Part shown: in pieces, positions 1 to 6,896 of the stretch
Layout of the letters: each line of letters opens with the position of its first letter
How positions within the stretch are numbered: position 1 is the stretch's first letter
Origin: Myxococcales bacterium
GTDB taxonomy: Bacteria > Myxococcota > Polyangia > Fen-1088
DNA: 7,770 nucleotides
Assembly: GCA_003155465.1 (NCBI GenBank)
Contig: PMCR01000578.1
Coordinates: forward strand, 1-7,770
Direction: 5' to 3'
The notes under the pieces: generated by a model
Told to the model about the DNA's origin: nothing
Database searches by the model: none
The model's input: only the letters and a program-made list of their open reading frames with translations
Position numbers and translations under genes: made by a program

Positions 1-953
1 AGCCCATCTTTCAGGCGATTTCCGCGAAAGCCGAGGATGGAGCCCCCTGTTGTGAGTTGATGGGGAAAGGCTGTGCGGGGCACTTTGTCAAGATGGTCCA
101 CAACGGCATTGAATTCGGCGACATGCAGATGATCTGCGAGGCCTACTTCATCATGGAGAGACTGCTGGGGATGTCGGCGGATGAAATGAGTCGGGTATTT
201 GCCGAATGGAACCGGGGCGAGCTGAGCAGCTACCTGGTGGGCATCACCTCCGAGATCCTGGCCAAGAAGGACCCCGAGACCGGCAAGCCCATGGTGCAGG
301 TCATTTTGGACACCGCCGAGCAGAAGGGTACCGGCAAGTGGACAAGCCAGGTCGCCCTGGACCTGGGCGCTGCCGCCCCCACCATCGCCGACGCGGTGTT
401 TGCCCGGACCTTGAGTGCGCTCAAGAAGGAACGGGTGGCTGCCGCCGGCGTGCTGGCGGGACCGACGCCGAAGTTCAGCGGGGACAAGGCGGCTTGTATC
501 GAGATGATTCGGAAAGCCCTGTTCAGCTCGAAGATCTGCTCGTATGCGCAGGGATTCCAGCTCTTGCGCGCGGCGGACCACGAATACCACTGGGACCTTC
601 AATTCGGCGTCATCTCTTCCCTCTGGCGCGCCGGGTGCATCATCCGGGCGCAGTTCCTGGGCCGAATCAAGGACGCGTACGCGAGAGACCCCGCACTGGC
701 CAATCTGCTTCTGGATCCCCATTTCGCAGGCGTGATGGCTTCCTACCAGCAGGATTGGCGCAAGGTCGTCTCCCTGGCGGCGGAGAATGGGATCGCAATT
801 CCCGCCTTCATGAGTGCGCTGGCCTACTACGACGGCTACCGCTCGGGGGTCCTTCCTGCGAATTTGCTGCAGGCACAGCGCGACTACTTCGGCGCGCACA
901 CCTATCAACGCGTCGACCGGGAGGGCAAGTTCCACACGCAATGGACGACGTAG
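1..953 (+). CDS. gnd: 6-phosphogluconate dehydrogenase (decarboxylating), 5'-truncated
   Basis: This cytosolic enzyme oxidises and decarboxylates 6-phosphogluconate to ribulose 5-phosphate with NADP+, in the oxidative pentose phosphate pathway. The frame is open from base 3 with no start, so the gene begins before the window. The 316 visible codons match the C-terminal two thirds of a protein usually about 470-490 residues long; the NADP-binding Rossmann domain is missing. Visible family motifs are [16 protein letters not shown] (catalytic Lys at 90-92, His-Asn at 99-104, Glu at 111-113), [26 protein letters not shown], and near the end [12 protein letters not shown], with the substrate-phosphate Arg and His. 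The tail FHTQW corresponds to the usual FHTNW. The TTG/ATG at 57-62 lie inside the conserved domain and are not starts. The gene is followed after 35 bp by the LarA homologue on the same strand, so co-transcription is likely. Confidence 0.96.
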   Translation, partial: PIFQAISAKAEDGAPCCELMGKGCAGHFVKMVHNGIEFGDMQMICEAYFIMERLLGMSADEMSRVFAEWNRGELSSYLVGITSEILAKKDPETGKPMVQVILDTAEQKGTGKWTSQVALDLGAAAPTIADAVFARTLSALKKERVAAAGVLAGPTPKFSGDKAACIEMIRKALFSSKICSYAQGFQLLRAADHEYHWDLQFGVISSLWRAGCIIRAQFLGRIKDAYARDPALANLLLDPHFAGVMASYQQDWRKVVSLAAENGIAIPAFMSALAYYDGYRSGVLPANLLQAQRDYFGAHTYQRVDREGKFHTQWTT

Positions 954-974
954 GCTGTGCGACGTCCTTTGGCT

Positions 975-979
975 AGGAG
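975..979 (+). promoter_or_regulatory. Ribosome binding site of the LarA homologue
   Basis: AGGAG lies 9 bases before the ATG at 989. It supports that start over the second in-frame ATG at 1016. Confidence 0.7.
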
Positions 980-988
980 CGCGGAGTC

Positions 989-2251
989 ATGAAGACGCTT
1001 TTCGGTCGTGGATTGATGGAGCAGCGGCTCAACCCGAAGGACATAAAGGACATCTGCGAGGCGACGTTGGCCGATCTGCCGCTTGACGGGAAGCGCGTGC
1101 TCGTGCTGATCCCTGATCACACGCGGCACGCTCCCATCGACCTGTTCTTTCATGTGCTGAGCGATCTGCTTCAGCCTCGGGTGAGCGTACTGGACTACCT
1201 GGTGGCGACCGGCACCCACGCCGCCATGGAGCCGGATCGGCTCTATCGCCACACCGGGCTGACACCTTCCGAGCACGCCCAGAAATACCCCAAGGTGCGC
1301 TTCTTCAACCACGAACACCACAGGCGGGATGAACTGGTCTCGCTGGGCACGCTGCCGGGTGAAGAGGTGGCGCAACTGACCAACGGGCTGTTTTCCCGCG
1401 ACATCCCCGTCACCATCAACCGCAAGGCCACCGAGTACGACCACATTCTCATCGTCTCACCCGTGGTCCCGCATGAGGCGATGGGGTTTGCCGGCGGCAA
1501 CAAGTACTTCTTCCCCGGTATCGCGGGACTCGACGTGGTGGAGAAGTTCCACTGGCTGGCCGCGGTGATCACCAACCCCGTGGTCAACGGCGTCAAGGAC
1601 ACGCCCACCCGCCGGGTGATCAATCGTGCGGTCCAGTTTCTGTCGACACCGCGAACCTGTTTCGCCTTTGTGGTCGACGACCATCATCAACTCGCCTGCC
1701 TGTTCGCCGGGGAGCCCGAAGATGCCTGGTCGCGCGCCGCCGACTATTCGGCCCAACTGCACATCAAGTACCTCGACAAGCCCTATCGGCGCGTCCTCGG
1801 CCTTACCCCCACTATCTACGAGGAAGTCTGGGTGGCGGGCAAGGCGATGTACAAGCTTGAACCCATCGTGGCCGACGGGGGCGAACTGGTCATCCACGGA
1901 CCGCACGTCAAGGCCGTGTCGTTCATGCACGGCAAGGAGATCGAGCGTGTCGGCTACCACGTGCGCGACTACTTCGTGAAGCAGTGGGATCGCTTTGCCG
2001 AGGAATCGAAACTGATTCTGGCGCATTCGACCAACGTCAAGGGCATTGGCAGGTTCGAGAACGGCATCGAATATCCGCGCATCACTGTGACCTTGGCCAC
2101 CAGCATCCCCAAGACGACCTGCGATGCAATCAACCTCGCCTGGCGGGATGTGAATTCGATCGACATCGAACGCTGGAAAGAGGATGAAGACACACTCGTG
2201 GTGGAAGAGGCCGGACAGGTGCTGTATCGACTCAAGGACGGGCAACGCTGA
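989..2251 (+). CDS. larA: LarA-family nickel-dependent hydroxyacid racemase/epimerase
   Basis: Family members racemise or epimerise 2-hydroxyacids by hydride transfer on a Ni-NPN pincer nucleotide covalently bound to a lysine. At 420 residues it has the normal length. The N-terminal cofactor-binding motif is PDHTR (42-46). The first catalytic His is in TGTH (His77). The second is in VPHEAMGFAGGNKYFFPG (His162), which also carries the pincer-binding Lys172; His188 follows as the Ni ligand. The spacings from His162 to Lys172 (10) and Lys172 to His188 (16) equal those of His174/Lys184/His200 in Lactiplantibacillus plantarum LarA, so the protein should be active rather than a decayed homologue. 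The substrate is not readable from sequence. Known members act on lactate, malate, phenyllactate, hydroxyglutarate or gluconate (C2 epimerisation). Its position between gnd and a KDG-kinase-like gene favours a sugar acid. The cofactor makers LarB, LarC and LarE are not in the window. Confidence 0.92.
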   Translation: MKTLFGRGLMEQRLNPKDIKDICEATLADLPLDGKRVLVLIPDHTRHAPIDLFFHVLSDLLQPRVSVLDYLVATGTHAAMEPDRLYRHTGLTPSEHAQKYPKVRFFNHEHHRRDELVSLGTLPGEEVAQLTNGLFSRDIPVTINRKATEYDHILIVSPVVPHEAMGFAGGNKYFFPGIAGLDVVEKFHWLAAVITNPVVNGVKDTPTRRVINRAVQFLSTPRTCFAFVVDDHHQLACLFAGEPEDAWSRAADYSAQLHIKYLDKPYRRVLGLTPTIYEEVWVAGKAMYKLEPIVADGGELVIHGPHVKAVSFMHGKEIERVGYHVRDYFVKQWDRFAEESKLILAHSTNVKGIGRFENGIEYPRITVTLATSIPKTTCDAINLAWRDVNSIDIERWKEDEDTLVVEEAGQVLYRLKDGQR

Positions 2252-2281
2252 AGACGCCCGTTGAAGGGCGGCAAGACTAGC

Positions 2282-2287
2282 AAGGAG
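2282..2287 (+). promoter_or_regulatory. Ribosome binding site deciding the kinase start
   Basis: AAGGAG lies 12 bases before the ATG at 2300. The only longer in-frame option is a TTG at 2261. It would put this site inside the coding region and add 13 polar residues absent from the PfkB fold, so 2300 is the better start. Confidence 0.65.
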
Positions 2288-2299
2288 CAAGAATTCAAC

Positions 2300-3382
2300 A
2301 TGAGCGACACTCTGAACATTCGTCCCGCAGGCGGTCTCGATTTCGTGTCCATCGGCGCCCTCGTGCATCGATTGGACCCCGGCATTTTCCCCTGGCGCAA
2401 GGCCGCCAGTTGCCAGATCCACGTCAGCGGCGGCGAGTTCAACGTGGCCGCGAACCTGGCCGACTGCTTTCGCATGAATACCGGGATCGCGACCGCCATG
2501 GTCGACTATCCCATCGGCGACATGATCCACGAACGGGTCAGGGCCATGGGTGTCACGCCGTTCTACAAGCGCTTCAAGCACAACGGCGTCAACGGCCCCA
2601 ACATGGCCACAGTGTACAGTGACCGTGGCCATGGCGTGCGTGCGCCGGTCGTGTTCTACAATCGGTCCAATGAAGCGGGCGCCCAACTCAAGCCCGGCGA
2701 CTTCGATTGGGGCGCTATCTTCAGGAACGGTATTCGATGGTTCCACAGCGGCGGCATCTTCGCCGCGCTTTCTGAGACCACCGGCGAGGTCATTATCGAG
2801 GGCATGAAGGCCGCGAAAGCGGCGGGGGCCATCTGCAGCTTCGATCTCAATTTCCGGGAGAAGCTGTGGAACATCTGGGGTGGCGCGCACAAGGCGGCCG
2901 AGGTCATCGGGCGCATCGTGGCCAATGCCGACGTGCTGGTGGGCAACGAGGAGGATCTGCAGAAGGGATTGAACGTCGCGGGCCAGGACGTCGAGAAGCG
3001 GTCCAAGCTCGACCCCAGCGCGTTCTTCGCCATGATCGACAAGGTCACGGCCAAGTTCCCCCAGGTCAAGGTGGTGGCCACCACCCTGCGCGAGGTCGCC
3101 TCGACCAACCGCCACACTTGGGGTGCCGTGGCTTGGGTGAGCGGGAAGACCTGCGTGTCGCCCACCTGCGAGCTGGATGTGCACGATCGCGTGGGCGGTG
3201 GCGACGGCTTTGCCAGTGGCTTCATCTATGGGCTACTCTCCGGCGAATCAGCCGAGGAGGCGCTGAAGCTCGGCTGGGCCCACGGGGCGCTGCTCACCAC
3301 CACGCCCGGTGACACCACCATGGTCACGCTGGAGCAGGTCAAGGCATTCGCCAAGGGCGGCTCGGCTCGAATTCAGCGGTAG
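2300..3382 (+). CDS. PfkB-family sugar kinase, probable 2-dehydro-3-deoxygluconokinase (KdgK-like)
   Basis: This predicted cytosolic ATP-dependent kinase has 360 residues, slightly longer than typical KDG kinases (about 300-340). PfkB landmarks occur in order: the N-terminal substrate region GGEFNVAANLA (44-54); a VVFYNRSNEAGA segment like the VxYYRxxSA stretch of KDG kinases; FDLNFREKLW (181-190), matching the D-x-N-x-R-x-x-LW signature common in KdgK; VGNEEDL (214-220), the NxxE metal/phosphate motif; and DRVGGGDGFASG (296-307), the ATP/anion-hole motif with catalytic base Asp302. KdgK converts 2-keto-3-deoxygluconate to its 6-phosphate, which an aldolase splits to pyruvate and glyceraldehyde 3-phosphate. 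The gene follows the LarA homologue by 48 bp and has its own ribosome binding site; I see no terminator between them. The family is secure. The exact substrate is an inference, and ribokinase- or fructokinase-like activity on another sugar acid remains possible. Confidence 0.85.
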   Translation: MSDTLNIRPAGGLDFVSIGALVHRLDPGIFPWRKAASCQIHVSGGEFNVAANLADCFRMNTGIATAMVDYPIGDMIHERVRAMGVTPFYKRFKHNGVNGPNMATVYSDRGHGVRAPVVFYNRSNEAGAQLKPGDFDWGAIFRNGIRWFHSGGIFAALSETTGEVIIEGMKAAKAAGAICSFDLNFREKLWNIWGGAHKAAEVIGRIVANADVLVGNEEDLQKGLNVAGQDVEKRSKLDPSAFFAMIDKVTAKFPQVKVVATTLREVASTNRHTWGAVAWVSGKTCVSPTCELDVHDRVGGGDGFASGFIYGLLSGESAEEALKLGWAHGALLTTTPGDTTMVTLEQVKAFAKGGSARIQR

Positions 3383-3414
3383 ACAGGACGACATACGGCG
3401 TTTGCAGGAGGGCT

Positions 3415-3599
3415 AACCGTGATCGCTGGCACATCCGCTCGCGCGGCGGTCGGCCGCCCGCTGGCGCTGCAGACGACCAGCGGCTGGAAGCTCGGGTGAC
3501 GGCGGGTAAACTCCAGCAAACCTGTGAGCTCGCTCATCTGGAATTTGCCGGTCTTCACCTCGATGGCCCACTTGCCCCCGAAGGACTTGGCGAAGCTCA
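3415..3599 (-). pseudogene. Remnant of the C-terminal end of a DUF4143-type AAA ATPase
   Basis: About 60 residues on the minus strand (GGKWAIEVKTGKF, then GLLEFTRRHPSFQPLVVC, then a GRPTAARADVPAIT tail) resemble the extreme C-terminus of AAA ATPases with a DUF4143 domain. In these a PD-(D/E)XK-like IEVK(S/T)G segment precedes a GLxxFxRRxPxxxPLVVC strand. Full proteins are about 400 residues with an N-terminal P-loop, and none of that is present. The similarity starts just where the DUF3160 gene stops (3597-3599). The reading frame continues into unrelated sequence on both sides, and no ribosome binding site or convincing start precedes it. It therefore looks like the tail of a lost gene left behind by deletion or insertion. 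The recognition rests on motif memory without a search. Confidence 0.55.
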
Positions 3600-5987
3600 G
3601 CGCACGACGAGATCCTGCATCCAGGGCACGTCGGCTGGCGGGGCCGCTTGTACTTGGCTCGACCATTCCTGATCGGTCATTCGCTTGAAGTTGTCGGTGA
3701 TCTGCTCGAAGTAAGCCGAAACCACGCCCGCGTAGGCGCGCGGCCCCTGGCAGCTGTCGACACTGAGCACCATCAGCCTTGGGTTGCCGGTGCCGACATG
3801 CAAAACACGGCCGACAATGTTGCCCGCTGCATCGGCAGGTTGTGTATGCACATCGGCGATGGTGGGATCAGCGTCGAGCGCGTCGCTGCTCTGGTAGAAC
3901 AGCTTGGCGTACCAGCCGCTGGGCACGTTGATGGATGTGCAGCCCGCGGATTGCAACTTGACCACGACAGCGTCATTGAGGAAGTCGAGATCGGCCTGCG
4001 TGCGTGTAGCGCCCGTGAGTTCTTCGTTGGCCAGGGTCTCAAGGCGCGTGACCACCTCTGTGAAGGTCCGGAAATAGCTGACAGACGCGGCGTCGCTGCC
4101 CGAGGGCGAGGGCAATACGGTTGCAAGCTTGTCGGCCGCCATCGTGCCCAATTGCCGAAGCCGGCCAAACAGGCTGGGGTAGGGATCGACGTATCCGTCG
4201 GGGTACTCGCAGACCGGCATCCCGGTGTAGGATTGTTTGGCGTAGAGCAAAGTGTCGTGGCGCAGTTCAGCCCAAGAGCCAAGCTGCGTGTTCAAGAGGC
4301 GTCGGCCCCACGCCTCGGTACGGGCAATCGCCGGCAGAACCGTGGCGTCGTACGCTTCGGCTGACAGCTGCCGCAAGGCGCTCACCCAGACTGTGTAGAG
4401 GCTCGAATCCCAGTAGCTGGCATCATGCCACTCAACCAACTGGCGTGCCTTGCCCAGGCTAGGTGCATAGGCATAGGCATCGAGCTCGCTGCGCAGCAAC
4501 GGCGCGGCCTGGTCGCTGCCGAATGCCGCAAACGCCACATCCAGCGGATTGGGCATCATCCGCATCTCTTGGGTATTGGGATACACCACCTTTGTGAATA
4601 CGTGACTGTCGACGGTGTAGCGCTGCCCCATGAAGGCGAAGCTATTTGGCAACGTCGTGACGCCGTCGTCGGTCTCCATCAATTGGCTACAGATTCGTTG
4701 AACGCCATAGTTGCCCGCATCGATGGTTTCGAGCAGCTTCTGGTCAGTGATGGTGGCCAGGTCGGTCGAAGCGGCAATGCCGAGGGCGACTTGGAGCTGC
4801 GCTACCTGGGGCAGCGTCATGTAGTCGGCCTCGCCGACGAAGAGTGCGATGATTCGCTCGATGGAGTCCCATTGCGAACGAAGGCTGCTCGTCACCAGCT
4901 GGCCCAAGGCCAGCACGTCCTCGATCTCGCGACGTATGAGGACGCGGGTGCCGTGCGGGTCCACATCGACCAGGCGCAATTCCGTGCGACCGAGCCACAT
5001 CATGGCGCGGAAGTACTGGGCCCGAGTCCAGCCATCGTTGTAGTGGCCGCGCGGCTTGAATTGGGAAAAGTCGATCATGCGATCGGCGCCGAACAGGCTG
5101 ATGGTCTCGATGCCTGCAGCGGCCGTGGCTTTGTCGATGAGGGCCTTCATCTCTGTGTCGATGCCGGTGGCCTGGGTGTCGAGAAGCCCGGCCGCGACCC
5201 CAAGCAGCAGGCCGAGATCATGCTTGGAATTGACACTGATGGCCGCCGTCGCAATACCCGCCCGGAGCCCCGCCAGCAACTGACTCAAGGTGGTGACCAT
5301 GTAACTGCTTTCGACATCCATCAGAATCTTGTCGTACGAACGGTGGAGCGCATAGAGGATCGAATCAGCCGACACGTAGAGCGGCAGATCCGAAGCATAG
5401 ATGGTCGTGTAGCCGTAGAAAAAGTTCGGGTAGTTCAGCCGCTGCGAGATGACGAAACCGTTCTTCTTGTAGGCGGCAAGTTCCTGGCCATTGAGCGCCA
5501 AGGCCGAGGCTTGGATGAGATCAAACCAGGTGGCGCTTTCGGGGGCGTAGCCCAAGGGCTGGTTCATCGTCCCTGTGGAACGGGCAATGAGCTGGTCGGT
5601 CGTCAGGGTTGAAAGCGTGGCCAGCTCGCCCTTCTGTGAGGCTTTGTCAGCAGGCGCTGAGTTGCTATTCCAAGGCCCAGAAAGCGCGGGGTAGGTGGAC
5701 GTGGAGACGGCACCAACACCGGCAGCTCCGCTCGCGCCCGCGGCCGTGCCGGCCGCGGCATCTGATGTGGCCACCGTGCCCGCGCCACTTTCGGCTCCGC
5801 TGGCGCCTCCGGTTCCGGCGGTTCCGGTCGCGGCATCCGAGGTGGCAGTCGTGCCCGCTGCGGACACGGCACCCGACGTGCCTGCCGTGCCGCCGCCACC
5901 CCTACCGACGGGACCAGACCCATCGGTGGTCGGGCTCTTGGCACACGCAAACAGAAGCATACAGCTCAATAGACCAAGACACTTCAT
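3597..5987 (-). CDS. DUF3160 domain-containing lipoprotein
   Basis: A 796-residue exported lipoprotein of unknown function. The N-terminus has a short charged start, a hydrophobic core and a lipobox LFAC with lipidated Cys15, so the mature protein should be membrane-anchored. Residues about 22-97 are a Gly/Ala/Ser/Thr linker containing an internal duplication. From about residue 145 the sequence resembles DUF3160: FFYGYTTIYASDLPLYVSADS (189-209) followed by ILYALHRSYDKIL, and near the C-terminus ADVHTQP, GRVLHVGTGNPRLMVLSVD, AYFEQITDNFKRMTDQEW. The length fits complete family members (about 700-850), and the stop TGA is at 3597-3599. The start ATG (complement 5985-5987) is supported by GGGAGG 5 bases upstream. 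It lies 153 bp downstream of the bcp gene on the same strand, so either its own promoter or read-through could express it. The role is unknown; DUF3160 proteins are frequent in myxobacterial and related genomes. Confidence 0.88.
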   Translation of the reverse strand: MKCLGLLSCMLLFACAKSPTTDGSGPVGRGGGGTAGTSGAVSAAGTTATSDAATGTAGTGGASGAESGAGTVATSDAAAGTAAGASGAAGVGAVSTSTYPALSGPWNSNSAPADKASQKGELATLSTLTTDQLIARSTGTMNQPLGYAPESATWFDLIQASALALNGQELAAYKKNGFVISQRLNYPNFFYGYTTIYASDLPLYVSADSILYALHRSYDKILMDVESSYMVTTLSQLLAGLRAGIATAAISVNSKHDLGLLLGVAAGLLDTQATGIDTEMKALIDKATAAAGIETISLFGADRMIDFSQFKPRGHYNDGWTRAQYFRAMMWLGRTELRLVDVDPHGTRVLIRREIEDVLALGQLVTSSLRSQWDSIERIIALFVGEADYMTLPQVAQLQVALGIAASTDLATITDQKLLETIDAGNYGVQRICSQLMETDDGVTTLPNSFAFMGQRYTVDSHVFTKVVYPNTQEMRMMPNPLDVAFAAFGSDQAAPLLRSELDAYAYAPSLGKARQLVEWHDASYWDSSLYTVWVSALRQLSAEAYDATVLPAIARTEAWGRRLLNTQLGSWAELRHDTLLYAKQSYTGMPVCEYPDGYVDPYPSLFGRLRQLGTMAADKLATVLPSPSGSDAASVSYFRTFTEVVTRLETLANEELTGATRTQADLDFLNDAVVVKLQSAGCTSINVPSGWYAKLFYQSSDALDADPTIADVHTQPADAAGNIVGRVLHVGTGNPRLMVLSVDSCQGPRAYAGVVSAYFEQITDNFKRMTDQEWSSQVQAAPPADVPWMQDLVVR
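5720..5855 (-). repeat. Tandem duplication of about 75 bp in the lipoprotein linker
   Basis: Residues 45-64 (GTTATSDAATGTAGTGGASG) recur as residues 70-88 (GTVATSDAAAGTA, then AGASGA with a two-residue gap), exactly 25 residues apart. This is a recent-looking in-frame duplication inside the flexible spacer of the DUF3160 lipoprotein. Confidence 0.7.
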
Positions 5988-5992
5988 GATGA

Positions 5993-5998
5993 CCTCCC
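5993..5998 (-). promoter_or_regulatory. Ribosome binding site of the DUF3160 lipoprotein gene
   Basis: On the minus strand GGGAGG stands 5 bases before the ATG at 5987. It is a strong site that fixes this start. Confidence 0.75.
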
Positions 5999-6019
5999 GA
6001 TTTGCACGAAACCCATCGA

Positions 6020-6025
6020 AGTATA
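6020..6025 (-). promoter_or_regulatory. Candidate -10 element for the DUF3160 gene
   Basis: TATACT on the minus strand matches TATAAT at five of six bases and stands about 30 bases before the start codon. It is one of the few AT-rich spots in this GC-rich gap. No good -35 is found 16-18 bases upstream, so the call is tentative; an activator site could compensate (see the palindrome at 6078-6091). Confidence 0.3.
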
Positions 6026-6077
6026 TGCCTTGGGGGGACCTGCGACCACTTGGGTTGGCCGGCGCCAGCGGACGGTA

Positions 6078-6091
6078 GTGACCTGGGTCAC
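6078..6091. promoter_or_regulatory. Perfect interrupted palindrome, candidate operator
   Basis: GTGACC-TG-GGTCAC is a perfect 6+2+6 inverted repeat in the gap between bcp and the DUF3160 gene. It lies about 90 bases upstream of the DUF3160 start and 53-66 bases upstream of the candidate -10. The form and place suit a dimeric transcription factor. No specific regulator can be named. Confidence 0.4.
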
Positions 6092-6140
6092 AGTCTGGAC
6101 GGCACCACGCCCCAGCGCGCAGCGCGCATTTGTCCTTTCT

Positions 6141-6644
6141 TCAAGCCGGCTTGGACGACAGACTCTGCTTTCGCAACTCCGCCAGCTTGCTTCGCACCTC
6201 AGCCGCGTGGCCCTCGGCGGTGACCTTGGGGAAGTGGTGCACGATGCGGCCGGCTGGATCGATGATCACGGTGGACCGGATCACGCCCTCGCTGGTCTTG
6301 CCGTCGAGGTTCTTTTCCCCCCAGGCCCGGTAGGCCTGCAGCACCTTGTGTTCCGGATCGCTCAGCAACGTCAGCTTCAACTTGTGCTTTGCAATGAAGC
6401 TCCGGTGGCTCTCGGGCGAGTCCGGGCTGCAGCCAAGCACCACCGCATCCAGCGTCGCGAAGCCGGCCAGGCCGGCGGTGAAATCGCAGGCCTCGATCGT
6501 GCAGCCGGGGGTACTGTCGCGGGGATAGAAGTAGAGGACCACCCATTGCCCCACGAAATCTGACAACGCCACATCGTGCCCGTCTTGGTTGGGCAGCTTG
6601 AAACTGGGGGCCTTGCTCGCCAAGTCGAGGTCCATCTTGCTCAT
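6141..6644 (-). CDS. bcp: Thioredoxin-dependent peroxiredoxin, Bcp/PrxQ type
   Basis: This 167-residue cytosolic thiol peroxidase reduces hydrogen peroxide and organic hydroperoxides at the expense of thioredoxin. The thioredoxin-like fold is complete. YFYPRDSTPGCTIEACDF (38-55) carries the peroxidatic Cys48 in the PxxxTPGC motif and the resolving Cys53 five residues later, the CxxxxC spacing of atypical 2-Cys Bcp enzymes. Arg123 in GVIRSTVIID is the usual catalytic arginine. The length matches the family (about 150-165). The frame stays open upstream to 6863, but that extension is Arg/Gly/Ser-rich and not conserved-looking. The ATG at 6644 has GGAG six bases upstream and gives the normal N-terminus, so it is chosen; a second ATG at 6635 is possible. 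The DUF3160 gene follows on the same strand. Confidence 0.95.
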   Translation of the reverse strand: MSKMDLDLASKAPSFKLPNQDGHDVALSDFVGQWVVLYFYPRDSTPGCTIEACDFTAGLAGFATLDAVVLGCSPDSPESHRSFIAKHKLKLTLLSDPEHKVLQAYRAWGEKNLDGKTSEGVIRSTVIIDPAGRIVHHFPKVTAEGHAAEVRSKLAELRKQSLSSKPA

Positions 6645-6662
6645 GCTCGGCTCCGTTCTTGA

Positions 6663-6678
6663 GCGGGGGGAACCCCGC
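6663..6678 (-). promoter_or_regulatory. GC-rich hairpin in the bcp leader
   Basis: GCGGGG and CCCCGC form a perfect 6-bp stem with a 4-base loop. The flanking AGCGGG (6662-6667) and CCCGCT (6678-6683) offer an alternative, wider pairing. It lies only 9 bases upstream of the GGAG of bcp (6651-6654), where it could influence translation. On the plus strand it is followed by AATCTTT, which looks terminator-like, but no plus-strand gene precedes it. Confidence 0.45.
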
Positions 6679-6765
6679 CCGCTAATCTTTCGATGCCGCT
6701 GAAGTCCGAGATGCTTCGCAGAGCCGACCGCAAGCGAGCCGAGAGAGGCCTGCGATTGCAGCCAC

Positions 6766-6777
6766 GCAAGCGCTTGC
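6766..6777. repeat. 12-bp perfect palindrome within a GCAAGC motif cluster
   Basis: GCAAGCGCTTGC reads the same on both strands. Its half-site recurs at 6730-6735 and 6795-6800, and the 8-mer CGCAAGCG occurs at both 6729-6736 and 6765-6772. Several copies in about 70 bases upstream of bcp suggest a protein-binding site, but chance in GC-rich DNA is not excluded. Confidence 0.4.
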
Positions 6778-6800
6778 CGCTCACGCCGTGGGCGGCAAGC
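6772..6800. repeat. Strong 13-pair hairpin without a T-run
   Basis: GCTTGCCGCTCAC and GTGGGCGGCAAGC pair over 13 positions (12 Watson-Crick and one T-G) around a 3-base loop. There is no run of T on either side of either strand, so it is not a typical intrinsic terminator. Its place, about 130 bp upstream of bcp in a divergent region, also does not need one. A structured leader, small RNA, or palindromic (REP-like) element are alternatives. Confidence 0.6.
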
Positions 6801-6870
6801 CTCGCATGAGGCCAGCCGGTGGTTCCCGCCGCACCCCCCAAAGAGATGCCTGCCGTCCCGCAACTTCCCT

Positions 6871-6896
6871 AGTCAATTCGCATAGTTGAACCAATA
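6871..6896. repeat. Direct repeat, copy 1 (26 bp)
   Basis: This copy matches the one at 7006-7031 at 23 of 26 positions and ends in the shared 11-mer TTGAACCAATA. It is unusually AT-rich for the surroundings. Confidence 0.65.

Noticed and set aside
1457..3184. 575-residue minus-strand open frame opposite the LarA homologue and the kinase
   Set aside because: It spans two well-supported plus-strand genes, is His/Asp/Gly/Val-rich as expected for an antisense shadow in GC-rich DNA, and has no recognisable domain or ribosome binding site.
3445..3458. GGCGG-TCGG-CCGCC hairpin as a terminator between convergent genes
   Set aside because: The stem is only 5 bp, no T-run follows on either strand, and it lies within the ATPase remnant, so it may simply be former codons.
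4425..5612. 395-residue plus-strand open frame opposite the DUF3160 gene
   Set aside because: It lies wholly antisense to a gene with signal peptide, start signal and family motifs, and has no motif of its own.
6112..6128. Repeated AGCGCGC downstream of bcp as a terminator
   Set aside because: The two units are self-complementary but leave practically no loop, and no T-run follows on the minus strand.
6645..6863. Longer N-terminal extension of the peroxiredoxin
   Set aside because: The extension is low-quality Arg/Ser/Gly-rich sequence containing the leader hairpins, and the ATG at 6644 with GGAG gives the normal family N-terminus.
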